Below, one piece after another: positions 8,033 through 14,809 of a DNA stretch of 40,148 nt (positions are counted from its first letter, which is position 1; each line of letters starts with the position of its first letter). The notes below the pieces were generated by a model. It was not told the DNA's origin. It saw only the letters and a list, made by a program, of their open reading frames with translations, and made no database searches. The stretch spans positions 1 through 40,148 of the forward strand of contig JABDEO010000004.1 of the NCBI GenBank assembly GCA_013287015.1, read 5' to 3'. Origin of the DNA: Chlamydiota bacterium. GTDB lineage: Bacteria; Chlamydiota; Chlamydiia; Chlamydiales; Parachlamydiaceae. The position numbers and the translations under genes are program-made.

Positions 8033-8060
8033 GTCAAGTTTTACAGCAAAAAAACTTGAC
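8033..8060. promoter_or_regulatory. Inverted repeat, candidate AbiEi operator
   Basis: GTCAAGTTTT (8033-8042) and AAAACTTGAC (8051-8060) form perfect 10-base arms around an 8-base centre. They lie 32 bases upstream of the preferred ATG of the antitoxin gene. AbiEi antitoxins are known to repress their own operon by binding inverted repeats, so this is a plausible operator. Confidence 0.5.
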
Positions 8061-8091
8061 TAAAAAGGGAAAATTGGGTGATAATAAGGTT

Positions 8092-8844
8092 ATGAAGAAC
8101 AGACAAAAGAAAATCAGATCCGATATTTGCAGCATTGCTAAGACCGTCCGAGACAAAATTGAATCGGGCGGAGAACGGGTTTGGCGACTAACCGATTTTG
8201 AAAACATGCCATTTACAGCGGTTGCACAGACTTTATCTCGCTTATTTCGCCTAGGTATGATTCAAAGACTCGGTAAAGGGCTATACTACAAACCAAGGCA
8301 AACAGCATTTGGACCAAGTAAACCAAACCCTAGTCAATTATGCTCTTTACCCATCTTGAGAAAAGGGATATTTCCTGCTGGTTGTGCGGCGGCAAATCTC
8401 CTCGGGTTTAGCACGCAGCATGCAGCAAAATTAGAAGTCGCGACAAATGGCCTTAGTTTACCGCGTTTACTTGTTGGTAAAGAAACAATCATACACACGC
8501 GAAGGCCAGAATCGTGGCAAGAACTTTCATATAAAGATGCAGCCATTCTAGACTTCCTTCGTCAAAGAGGATCATCTAGCGAATTTTCCCCTGAAGAAAC
8601 CGTTGATAAGCTGTTAAAACACTTTCAAGAAGCCGGGCGATTTAAACATTTACTTCAGATCGCAATATCAGAACCTCCACGTGTCCGCGCAATACTTGGC
8701 GCCATAGGACAGGAACTTGGATATTCCGAAAAGCAGCTCATCGATTTACGAAAAAGCTTGAATACTCTCTCTAGATTTGATTTTGGACACTTAATTGCGC
8801 TGAAATATGCCAAGCAATGGCAAGCAAAGGAACGTAAACCTTGA
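8092..8844 (+). CDS. AbiEi/DUF6088-type antitoxin (type IV toxin-antitoxin)
   Basis: The 250-residue protein has an N-terminal winged helix and a longer helical C-terminal domain, as in AbiEi/DUF6088 antitoxins. The winged helix includes VWRLTDFENMPFTAVAQTLS, followed by 'RLFRLGMIQRLGKGLYYKP'. 'PAGCAAANLLGFSTQ' and 'RRPESWQELSYKDAAILDFLR' fit the second domain. These proteins counter the nucleotidyltransferase toxin AbiEii without binding it, and they regulate their own operon. A TTG 36 bases upstream would also open the frame, but it lies inside the inverted repeat and has no ribosome site, so the ATG is preferred. The toxin gene that should follow is cut short. Confidence 0.7.
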   Translation: MKNRQKKIRSDICSIAKTVRDKIESGGERVWRLTDFENMPFTAVAQTLSRLFRLGMIQRLGKGLYYKPRQTAFGPSKPNPSQLCSLPILRKGIFPAGCAAANLLGFSTQHAAKLEVATNGLSLPRLLVGKETIIHTRRPESWQELSYKDAAILDFLRQRGSSSEFSPEETVDKLLKHFQEAGRFKHLLQIAISEPPRVRAILGAIGQELGYSEKQLIDLRKSLNTLSRFDFGHLIALKYAKQWQAKERKP

Positions 8845-8921
8845 AATTATTTGAACATGGAGTCAAGTTCAGCAACGATTTATGGACATTCAAGATCCCC
8901 TTTAATTCTATTCGCAGCTAA
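8841..8921 (+). pseudogene. 5' stub of an AbiEii-type toxin gene
   Basis: A TTG overlaps the antitoxin stop (TTGA) and opens 26 codons starting (M/L)KLFEH before a TAA. From memory of the family, AbiEii-type toxins paired with DUF6088 antitoxins often begin MKLFEHPDF. Here the likeness stops after KLFEH, and the nucleotidyltransferase domain is missing. This looks like a deletion that removed the toxin and joined unrelated DNA. Confidence 0.4.
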
Positions 8922-8938
8922 ATCAATCCGTTCACCGT

Positions 8939-8965
8939 TCGAAGTTTTTTACTCTAAAACTTCGA
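8939..8965. terminator. Hairpin between convergent genes
   Basis: TCGAAGTTTT and AAAACTTCGA form perfect 10-base arms around a 7-base loop that contains the stop codon of the leftward gene. It sits between the rightward AbiE remnant and the leftward IS200-like gene. There is no long T-run on either side, so terminator function is only likely. Confidence 0.4.
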
Positions 8966-9404
8966 CAGGATCGTATTTCATTTCATTTTGATCTAATAAA
9001 GAAAAGACTTCTTCTTTAAACAACTTGGCTTTTTTGATTCTTTCGATCAAATCTCCAACTTCATCTACACCAACAGTAAATCCAAAATCAGATTTCTGCC
9101 ATTCGAATCTTTCAATTTCAGGAAAATTTGTCCGTATCCATAATAAAGATGCAACTTTCAGATTTGTGATCAAATCAAAAAATATTGTATCTGGTGCAAA
9201 TTTTATTACCAATTGGGTATGATCACAAAACACACTTCCACCTATGAGATGACATCCTTCATTTAATGTCAAATTACATAAATAATCGTAAAGATACGGG
9301 ACAACAGAAGGCGTTATAAGTGGTCTTTGACTCATTGTCGACCATAAAAGATGCACATACATCTCATGATTGATTTCATCTTCATCATGCTCTTTCATAA
9401 ACAC
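8949..9404 (-). CDS. IS200-like (Y1/RAYT) protein lacking catalytic residues
   Basis: A 151-residue protein with the fold pattern of IS200/REP-associated transposases. It has the first strand 'YVHLLWSTMSQRPLI' (16-30), a second conserved strand 'GGSVFCDHTQLVIKF' (55-69), the helix 'VASLLWIRTNF' and 'FEWQKSDFGFTVGVDEV' (100-116). In active enzymes the second strand ends in an HUH metal site (DHVHLL). Here it reads DHTQ (61-64), so the second His is lost. The position of the nucleophilic Tyr in the following helix (about 119) is Leu. The protein should therefore be unable to cut DNA, and may be either domesticated or decaying. It lies 41 bases after the small zeta-linked gene. Confidence 0.6.
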   Translation of the reverse strand: MFMKEHDEDEINHEMYVHLLWSTMSQRPLITPSVVPYLYDYLCNLTLNEGCHLIGGSVFCDHTQLVIKFAPDTIFFDLITNLKVASLLWIRTNFPEIERFEWQKSDFGFTVGVDEVGDLIERIKKAKLFKEEVFSLLDQNEMKYDPVEVLE

Positions 9405-9445
9405 TTACCAAGCTTATTGCTGTCTCACCATTTTCCCTAAATTGG

Positions 9446-9652
9446 CTACTTATTTGATGATGGTTTCACCCTTTTTGCTCGGATAGGAACTCTAACATAT
9501 TTGTATGCTGGTTTGATCTCTTTAATCTTTCCACCTTCTTGTACGACTAATGGTATCCCTGTTCTAATAGAAAGGTCTATTGCTCGTTCCACGCCTTTTT
9601 TATGGGCATCTAATAGGATCTCAAGAATGTCTGATTTACGTTTGCTTGGCAT
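9446..9652 (-). CDS. Small zeta-toxin partner protein (candidate antitoxin)
   Basis: A 68-residue basic protein. A helical first half (DILEILLDAHKKGVERAIDLS) precedes a short beta stretch 'GIPLVVQEGGKIKEIKPAYKYVRVPI'. Its start overlaps the end of the reconstructed zeta-toxin gene by 17 bases, a typical arrangement of toxin with small partner. The family is recalled as a common neighbour of zeta-type kinases, so an antitoxin role is inferred from context. It still looks intact although its partner gene is broken. Confidence 0.5.
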   Translation of the reverse strand: MPSKRKSDILEILLDAHKKGVERAIDLSIRTGIPLVVQEGGKIKEIKPAYKYVRVPIRAKRVKPSSNK

Positions 9653-10391
9653 GTGCTACCTCTTGAATCTCTTTCCAAATAATAGGCTCTTCAATTTTTA
9701 ATTCATCAACTGAGTGCTTGCTCGCAATCACTTTATTTAACCCTGCTATCGAGTTATCTAATATGAGCGCTTTATCGGCTAGTGGAAGATAGTGTTTTAT
9801 GAGATTTTTCAACCCACTATAATATCGTCTTCTTATTGGCCTTGTTCACCTTTACTAAGGAGGAACTCAGTCACCTCTCTGTGTGCTCTGTGATCTCTGT
9901 GGTTGATAAAAAAGCTTGAAACGTTTTTATCAACCACAGAGACCACAGAGCACACAGAGAGGGGATTCTAGTGACCGAAAAGGTGAACAAGGCCTTCTTA
10001 TTATGTCCTCTGGAACATGATGACCACCCTGCTTCACTCGACGTGCAACTCGCTCAACTGCCAAATCTGGGCTAGGAAGCCATAAAAACATCAAATTAAC
10101 TTCGTATCCCTTTGTTTGAGCTTCTTTAAGATGCTTGATATAATTTGTACCTGATCCCGTTGTTTCAAAGGCAAAATTCATATTGGATTTAAGCAATTCC
10201 CCTAGTCTTTTCAACATCAATTTACTAGCTGTTAAAGACATGCTTTCAGGATGCATGGGAGCCAATCCTCGTGCAATCTCATCTGCATTAATAAACTCAT
10301 CGAGCATGGCGATATTCGATATCAACGACATTGCTGTAGTCGTTTTACCAGCCCCATTCGGTCCAGCAATCATAAAAATTTTCTTGTTCAT
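9636..10391 (-). pseudogene. Zeta-toxin family kinase, split by a MITE
   Basis: The N-terminal part starts MNKKIFMIAGPNGAGKTT, with a Walker A motif (G10 to T17), followed by 'FINADEIARGLAP' and 'FAFETTGSG', all typical of zeta toxins (UDP-N-acetylglucosamine kinases). The frame reaches 'HHVPEDIIRR' and then enters inserted DNA and stops. Removing the 157-bp insertion and one 8-bp target repeat restores the frame exactly. It then continues RRYYSGLKNLIKHYLPLADK and further to 'EIQEVAHAKQT', giving 196 residues. The insertion is therefore recent compared with the age of the gene. The downstream small gene overlaps the original stop. Confidence 0.8.
9838..9994. mobile_element. 157-bp hairpin MITE with 8-bp target duplication
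   Basis: The ends are exact inverted repeats of 16 bases (GGCCTTGTTCACCTTT at 9838-9853 and its complement at 9979-9994). TTCTTATT occurs directly before (9830-9837) and directly after (9995-10002), as expected for a target-site duplication. Inside there are near-perfect 39-base arms (one mismatch) built from CACAGAG-like units, with a loop of about 10 bases near 9912-9922. No gene is encoded. This is a non-autonomous element that needs a transposase in trans; none with matching ends was seen in the window. Confidence 0.85.
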
Positions 10392-10725
10392 ATGTTCTTA
10401 GAGGATATCAATCCCTGTAAAAGAAAACAAGAATAGCTTTCTTTGTCCATCAGCTGACAGCAATTGTGGGCAAATAGGAAAAGATGCCCTACATATGTTT
10501 TTTCAAATCGATTCATTTGAGTCAATAGCTTGGATAGGTATTTCTCCTCTATGGGTAAATTTTTAAAAACGTCTTTGGGGCATTTACAGCACACTTTCAG
10601 TCTATACGTCTTTAATTGCACCCTCGTTGTTGCATTGAATACAGTTCGAACTTTCCATTGGAAGATTATCAGCATAAATTGAGAAAGTTCCTACCGTTTT
10701 CCTCTTTCCAAGAGATAAATTACCA
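10392..10725. other. Stretch without a confident gene
   Basis: A leftward frame of 95 codons (10388-10675, with CCKCPKDVFKNLP) overlaps the zeta start by four bases. Its composition is odd and no family is recognised, so it is not called as a gene. Otherwise the stretch holds only the upstream region of the DUF3800 gene. Confidence 0.3.
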
Positions 10726-10754
10726 TTGAGATTTACTGCAAATTAATATAAAAT
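10726..10754 (+). promoter_or_regulatory. Sigma70-like promoter of the DUF3800 gene
   Basis: TTGAGA (10726-10731), 17 bases, then TAAAAT (10749-10754), ending 17 bases before the ATG. The very short leader still has room for the GGAG ribosome site. Confidence 0.45.
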
Positions 10755-10771
10755 CCGCAATTTGGAGCGAC

Positions 10772-11515
10772 ATGCAAGAGAATCAAGAATTCAGCAATTA
10801 CCTCATTTTTGCCGATGAAAGCGGGGATCATGGACTGACGTCTATCAACCTTGAAAATCCTGTTTTTGTTTTGGTTTTTTGCATTTTCAAGAAATCTGAT
10901 TACATGTCGATAGTGAAGCAAGCAATCACTAAGTTGAAGTTAGATTTTTGGGGACATGATCTAGCAATATTGCATAATCATGAAATTCGGAAATCTAAAG
11001 GCGAATTTACCTTCCTTTTTAACGAGGAAATTCGTTTAAAATTTTTATTTGAATTAAACAAGGCAATTGAAAGCATTCCTTTTTCAGTTATAGCGACAGC
11101 AATTGACAAAAGAAATTTGAAAAAAGATTGTCCAAACTCAGATAATCCTTATTTGATTGCTCTTGGTTTTTGCTTGGAACACGCATATACGTTTCTAAAA
11201 GAAGAAAATCAACTTAAGCGCCTCACACATATTGTTGTTGAATGTAGAGGTAAAGCTGAAGATCAGGATTTGGAACTTGCCTTCAGGAGGATTTCTGATC
11301 AGGCTAGTCGACAAGGTGAACAATATCCTTTTGACATCAAGTTTGCCAATAAAAAAACAAATAGTTGTGGATTACAAATAGCTGATTTAGTAGCTCATCC
11401 CATAGCCAGGCATGTTGTGAAACCAGAGCAGGCAAGCATTGCATTTGAGGTCGTTAAAAAGAAACTTTTGGGATATCCAAAACACATGGGGATAGGATTG
11501 AAATGCTACCCCTAG
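10772..11515 (+). CDS. DUF3800 domain protein
   Basis: A 247-residue protein with the marks of DUF3800. An N-terminal 'FADESGDHG' (11-19) holds the conserved DES(G)D acidic pair. 'VVECRGKAEDQDLELAF' carries the middle acidic group, and 'NSCGLQIADLVAHPIARH' is the last motif. The family has an RNase H-like fold and is often found near phage and defence genes; a nuclease role is suspected but not proven. GGAG lies 4 bases before the ATG. Beyond the TAG the same frame stays open for 20 codons and encodes a Pro/Arg/Gly-rich tail of a kind recalled at the ends of family members, so the TAG may be a premature stop. Confidence 0.75.
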   Translation: MQENQEFSNYLIFADESGDHGLTSINLENPVFVLVFCIFKKSDYMSIVKQAITKLKLDFWGHDLAILHNHEIRKSKGEFTFLFNEEIRLKFLFELNKAIESIPFSVIATAIDKRNLKKDCPNSDNPYLIALGFCLEHAYTFLKEENQLKRLTHIVVECRGKAEDQDLELAFRRISDQASRQGEQYPFDIKFANKKTNSCGLQIADLVAHPIARHVVKPEQASIAFEVVKKKLLGYPKHMGIGLKCYP

Positions 11516-11673
11516 AAAGCGAAAAGCCCCGGTATACACCGAGGCAGGACGCCGATCGGGAACTCCCGATCCTTGTAACCCAATTATACGCAAAAATAGA
11601 GTGAAAAGGCAAGAGTTATTTCTAAAAGGTTGCAATGTTCGTTTAAAGCTTTTGCGACGTTTGTTAAACGACC

Positions 11674-12009
11674 CTATTTGCTCAATGATTCCTCAAGTGT
11701 GGCCTTACGCAACTGAAGTGTATCCAATTTCTTCTTGAGATCCGATATTTCTTTTTTGATTTTTCGTAATTCCAACTCGCCATTAACTTTCATCAGGTGT
11801 TTTTCTCCAAGTTCATTGGTTATGTATTTTTCTAATTGACTTCTCAAAATTCTGAGAAATGGGTTTCCCCATACTGTTCCTTCGCGATATTCTAATATTC
11901 CAGCTTTTATGCCTTTGACAATGAATTCGTAATCTACCCCATATTCAGCTTTTGCCGTTACATCGCTTAGAGTCGCGCCTTTTTTGTTCCATTCGTTATA
12001 TTCAGCCAT
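11674..12009 (-). CDS. Coiled-coil protein downstream of the TraY-like gene
   Basis: A 111-residue protein of unknown family. The first half (WNKKGATLSDVTAKAEYG... GIKAGILEYREGTVWGNP) looks like a small winged or helix-turn-helix domain. The second half is a clear coiled coil (GELELRKIKKEISDLKKKLDTLQLRKATLEESL, about 77-109). GGAAG precedes the ATG. It is the second gene of a leftward unit with the tandem ribbon-helix-helix gene, so it may serve in the same DNA-processing or control complex. This is inferred from position. Confidence 0.55.
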   Translation of the reverse strand: MAEYNEWNKKGATLSDVTAKAEYGVDYEFIVKGIKAGILEYREGTVWGNPFLRILRSQLEKYITNELGEKHLMKVNGELELRKIKKEISDLKKKLDTLQLRKATLEESLSK

Positions 12010-12124
12010 TTATCTTCCATACTATTTTCGCCCAGCTCAGCCGCTGCATGTGTTGATCTTCTTGATCCTCATGGTAACGCTTAACGCAATTCTCCACGGC
12101 TTTCTTGTGATTTTTTCTGTAAAA

Positions 12125-12559
12125 TCAAGAATTGATTTCTTGCTTATTTGTGGTTTTTTCAAGCAGCTTCTGTGCTTTTTTCTCTTCCTTGTCAAGTTTT
12201 TCATTAATAGCTTCTGTAAACCATTCCTGTTTTGAGTAACTTCTGCGAGTTTTTTTTATCGTCTGAATTTCTTTTTCGATTTTTTCGTACATGCGTGCAT
12301 TGATTGCGAATCGAAGTCTTTTTTTAGGTATTTCTGGAGAAGTGTCTAAGGCATCTATTTTTTGATTTTTTCCAAGTTTTTCTAGAAAAGCATCTATAAC
12401 TAAACGCTGTCTTGTATGTTTTTTATCATCAACATGGTTCAGCAGACGAATGAGCTTTTCAATTCGGTTATAAAGATGTTCGTCAATAGGAAGCGCATAT
12501 CCAATTTGTGTTGGTGGTTGTAGATTTTCGCATTCGATATCTGGATTTGAATTTTTCAA
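12125..12559 (-). CDS. Tandem ribbon-helix-helix protein, TraY-like
   Basis: A 144-residue protein with two similar segments. They are 'GYALPIDEHLYNRIEKLIRLLNHVDDK... RQRLVIDAFLEKLGK' (about 19-63) and 'LRFAINARMYEKIEKEIQTIKKTRRSYSKQEWFTEAINEKLDK' (about 82-124). Each fits a strand plus two helices as in ribbon-helix-helix DNA-binding domains. F-plasmid TraY is likewise a short protein with two such domains in tandem; it binds oriT and the tra promoter. The start is TTG with AGGAG six bases upstream. The gene diverges from the tra operon, the right place for a relaxosome or tra regulator. The TraY link is inferred from architecture and position, not from sequence identity. Confidence 0.55.
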   Translation of the reverse strand: MKNSNPDIECENLQPPTQIGYALPIDEHLYNRIEKLIRLLNHVDDKKHTRQRLVIDAFLEKLGKNQKIDALDTSPEIPKKRLRFAINARMYEKIEKEIQTIKKTRRSYSKQEWFTEAINEKLDKEEKKAQKLLEKTTNKQEINS

Positions 12560-12590
12560 TTTGATCTCCTGTCATTTTCTTTTGGTAAAC

Positions 12591-12619
12591 ATATAACAAT
12601 TTTTATTTGAAATTTGCAA
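12591..12619 (-). promoter_or_regulatory. Promoter of the TraY-like gene
   Basis: Minus-strand TTGCAA (12619-12614), exactly 17 bases, then TTATAT (12596-12591), 32 bases upstream of the TTG start. Confidence 0.5.
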
Positions 12620-12862
12620 CAGTTTTATTCCTTCTTTTGAGGCTTTCTTCGTTAATGGCTATAAGCAAGCGTCTTATGGATAACTGCATGCAAGCCTTGA
12701 GAATAGCTTTAGAAGGGGATTATTCTATATGTTTTCTGCATTATCGTTAAGAAAAATCTAACAAGTTGAAAATATTTATGACGTCTCGAAAATTTTTTAC
12801 AGACATCCAACTGAAATTTAAAGGGATAAGGTGTAAATTTTTAACACATAAAAAAAATAATT

Positions 12863-12891
12863 TTGACACAATTTATTACATCTGTTAAAAC
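12863..12891 (+). promoter_or_regulatory. Promoter of the tra operon
   Basis: Consensus TTGACA (12863-12868), 17 bases, then TAAAAC (12886-12891), which is weak at its last bases. It ends 52 bases before the preferred start of the pilin-like gene and is the only good promoter seen upstream of the whole operon. Confidence 0.5.
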
Positions 12892-12943
12892 CAAATATGC
12901 AATGAGAAACTAAACATAAAATTTGAGAAGAAGAGGTATGAAT

Positions 12944-13273
12944 ATGAAGTGGTTAATGGCGCTATTTTTGGTGATTTGGGCAGTTCCAGCAACATTGCCA
13001 GCAGGTATCGTTGTTAAAAATAATACACAAGCGCACGAGGCGACGTGGAAAAATTTTAATGATGCGGTTGATGATAAAATAAAAGAGATTAAGGGAGTTG
13101 TTTTTGGACCTGTCGTCAGGATTCTTGGTGTTTTAGGGATCGCTTATGGAGTGTGCTGTTTAGCCATGGGAAAAACACAGCAAATGATGACATATGCCGG
13201 CATTGGTCTTCTGCTCAATCTTATTCCATTTTTTATAGACTCCGTTTTCAGCGCAATGTTGCCTGGGATGTAA
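12944..13273 (+). CDS. TraA/VirB2-like pilin candidate
   Basis: A 109-residue protein with a signal peptide (MKWLMALFLVIWAVPATLPA, cleavage likely before G21). A short polar stretch follows, then two membrane helices (about 52-68, VVFGPVVRILGVLGIAYGVC, and 80-100, YAGIGLLLNLIPFFIDSV). Signal peptide plus two spans is the layout of conjugative pilin precursors. It is also in the pilin position, first in the operon and just before traL. The ATG at 12944 is chosen because AGAGG lies 8 bases upstream; the ATG six bases earlier is too close to it. Sequence likeness to F pilin is not evident, so the call rests on layout and order. Confidence 0.55.
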   Translation: MKWLMALFLVIWAVPATLPAGIVVKNNTQAHEATWKNFNDAVDDKIKEIKGVVFGPVVRILGVLGIAYGVCCLAMGKTQQMMTYAGIGLLLNLIPFFIDSVFSAMLPGM

Positions 13274-13274
13274 A

Positions 13275-13535
13275 ATGGAGATCAAAAAAACGTTGGATAA
13301 TATGCCGCGTCTTGTTTTTTGGCGCATTGACGATGCATTAATGTTTCTTATCCTATTTTCGCTGGGCGTTCTATTTGGCAGCCTTTTGCTAATAGGATTC
13401 GGTATTTTCTGCACGTGGTTATATAGGCGCATTCGAAAGCGAAATGGAAATATAAATTTCAAGGCAATGGCTTACTGGTTATTTGGCGCTAGTTATCCCA
13501 ATATCCCTTCACACATTAGAAGAATCCGCCGATGA
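13275..13535 (+). CDS. traL: TraL, pilus assembly protein
   Basis: An 86-residue inner-membrane protein with the typical TraL order. 'MPRLVFWRIDDALMF' (9-23) is the conserved start. One long or two short membrane segments follow (about 22-48), then a basic loop 'WLYRRIRKRNG', and 'AYWLFGASYPNIPSHIRRI' matches the conserved family end. TraL belongs to the inner-membrane base of F-type secretion systems, in the role of VirB3. It starts one base after the pilin-like gene and its end overlaps traE by four bases. Confidence 0.8.
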   Translation: MEIKKTLDNMPRLVFWRIDDALMFLILFSLGVLFGSLLLIGFGIFCTWLYRRIRKRNGNINFKAMAYWLFGASYPNIPSHIRRIRR

Positions 13536-14089
13536 ATGAAATTATCAGGGAATACACGATACGGTCACTGACGGTGCAACGCAATATTTCGTTAGCCATT
13601 GTTTTTTTTGTGCTGTTGCTGGCCTTGATCTTAAGCGCATTGTTATTTAGAAAAACTGAACGCGTGATTGTGATTCCGGCGACTCTGGAAAAAGAATTTT
13701 GGGTGGAAGGATTAGCTGTATCGCCGACATATCTAGAACAGATGGGATGTTTTGTGGGCGATCTTTTGTTAACGCGTTCTCCGGCTTCCGCTGATATGCA
13801 ATTGACAATCTTAATGCGTCAGGTGGATCCGGCTTTTGCGAGTATTCTGAGCAGCAAGTTGGCTTCTGAATTGGATAAGCTCAAGAAAGATAATGCTTCG
13901 TATGTGTTTTTTCGAACAAAAGTTATCGTGTCTCCACAAAATAACAGTGTGATTTTGGAGGGTGACCGTACGCTTCTTTTAGGCGATAAGGCGCTTTCCA
14001 CTGTACGTGAAAGTTATCGGTTGGGCTTCACAAATTTTGGCGGACGTCTTCTTTTAGCTTCGATAGAACGAGGAGAGAATACGAAATGA
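13532..14089 (+). CDS. traE: TraE, transfer system inner-membrane protein
   Basis: A 185-residue protein with a short cytosolic start, one membrane helix (about 19-40, ISLAIVFFVLLLALILSALLF) and a periplasmic domain with 'FWVEGLAVSPTYLEQMGCFVG', the TraE family signature. TraE is the F counterpart of VirB5/VirB8-like components needed for pilus assembly. It is coupled by ATGA overlaps at both ends to traL and traK. Confidence 0.85.
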   Translation: MNEIIREYTIRSLTVQRNISLAIVFFVLLLALILSALLFRKTERVIVIPATLEKEFWVEGLAVSPTYLEQMGCFVGDLLLTRSPASADMQLTILMRQVDPAFASILSSKLASELDKLKKDNASYVFFRTKVIVSPQNNSVILEGDRTLLLGDKALSTVRESYRLGFTNFGGRLLLASIERGENTK

Positions 14090-14793
14090 TAAAACTATTT
14101 ATGACTTTTTGTTTGTTTCTTTCTAACGTTGCGCTTTTTAGCGCACAGTATATCCCAATGGATCCAACGGCGGTTATTTCTGTTAATCTTTCTTCAAATC
14201 ACCACAATCGCATTGGCATTATTGGAGATCGCATTAAAAAAGCCTTTTTTCGAAATAGCAATCTTTCTGTGGATGTGGAAGAGGATAGCGGTCAGCTGTT
14301 TGTACAAGCGATGAAACCACATTGTCCGAATACAACTCTCTCATTAGTTTCAACTTCTGGGGTCGTTCAAGATTTAGAATTGTGTTTCTTTGATGGTTCT
14401 TCCGAAATTGTGCTTTTACAGCCTGTGTTAAGAGAAATCGATGACAGTATGGATGGCGTAAGAACATGTAATTCAGTTTGCGAGGCATTGGACGACCCTC
14501 TTACCAACTTAGTTGATGGAGTCATTAAGGGGATTATTCCTGATGGGTACACTCTTTTTGAAGATCAAGATTCTCCTGTTAAAATTTGTAAAGAATTGAA
14601 GATGCAACGCATCAGTCGCCTTGTTGGAGACAAACAAATTGTTTTCTTTTATCGACTTCAAAACATTTCTAAAAAGTCTAAATGCGTCACTGAGTGTCAG
14701 GTTAATATATTGGATGGCGATTGGGTTTTTTTGGATCGATATAAGCTAAATCCGGATGAGTGCGCCATTGTTTTAATTGGATGTTTGAGATAG
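14086..14793 (+). CDS. traK: TraK, secretin-like outer-membrane core protein
   Basis: A 235-residue exported protein: signal peptide 1-20 (cleavage after FSA), then 'MDPTAVISVNLSSNHHNRIGI', the secretin-like start of TraK. The end 'YKLNPDECAIVLIG' recalls the family's last motif (pro-gly-glu turn plus strand). TraK corresponds to VirB9 and forms the outer-membrane core complex with the TraV lipoprotein and TraB. It is followed after 16 bases by traB. Confidence 0.75.
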   Translation: MIKLFMTFCLFLSNVALFSAQYIPMDPTAVISVNLSSNHHNRIGIIGDRIKKAFFRNSNLSVDVEEDSGQLFVQAMKPHCPNTTLSLVSTSGVVQDLELCFFDGSSEIVLLQPVLREIDDSMDGVRTCNSVCEALDDPLTNLVDGVIKGIIPDGYTLFEDQDSPVKICKELKMQRISRLVGDKQIVFFYRLQNISKKSKCVTECQVNILDGDWVFLDRYKLNPDECAIVLIGCLR

Positions 14794-14809
14794 CGATTAG
14801 GAGAATGGA

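Larger units (their letters stand above)
12560..12922. promoter_or_regulatory. Divergent control region, possible oriT
   Basis: No gene lies between the leftward TraY-like gene and the rightward tra operon. Both promoters named separately lie here. The rest is AT-rich with several A/T tracts and a TGCATGCA palindrome near 12687-12694. No clear nic-site motif was recognised. Position and neighbours make it the best oriT candidate in the window. Confidence 0.35.

Noticed and set aside
9860-9960. Repeated CACAGAG-like units, looking like a CRISPR or tandem array
   Set aside because: The units are the two arms of one hairpin inside a MITE with inverted ends; there are no spacers of equal length and no cas genes.
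10388-10675. Leftward 95-codon frame before the zeta-toxin gene
   Set aside because: Its end overlaps the zeta start, but the composition is odd (clustered Cys, no domain) and no family is recognised; evidence is too thin for a gene.
11549-11580. Hairpin GATCGGG...CCCGATC after the DUF3800 gene as a terminator
   Set aside because: The stem is good but no T-run follows, and the stretch may encode the tail of the protein, so it was not called.
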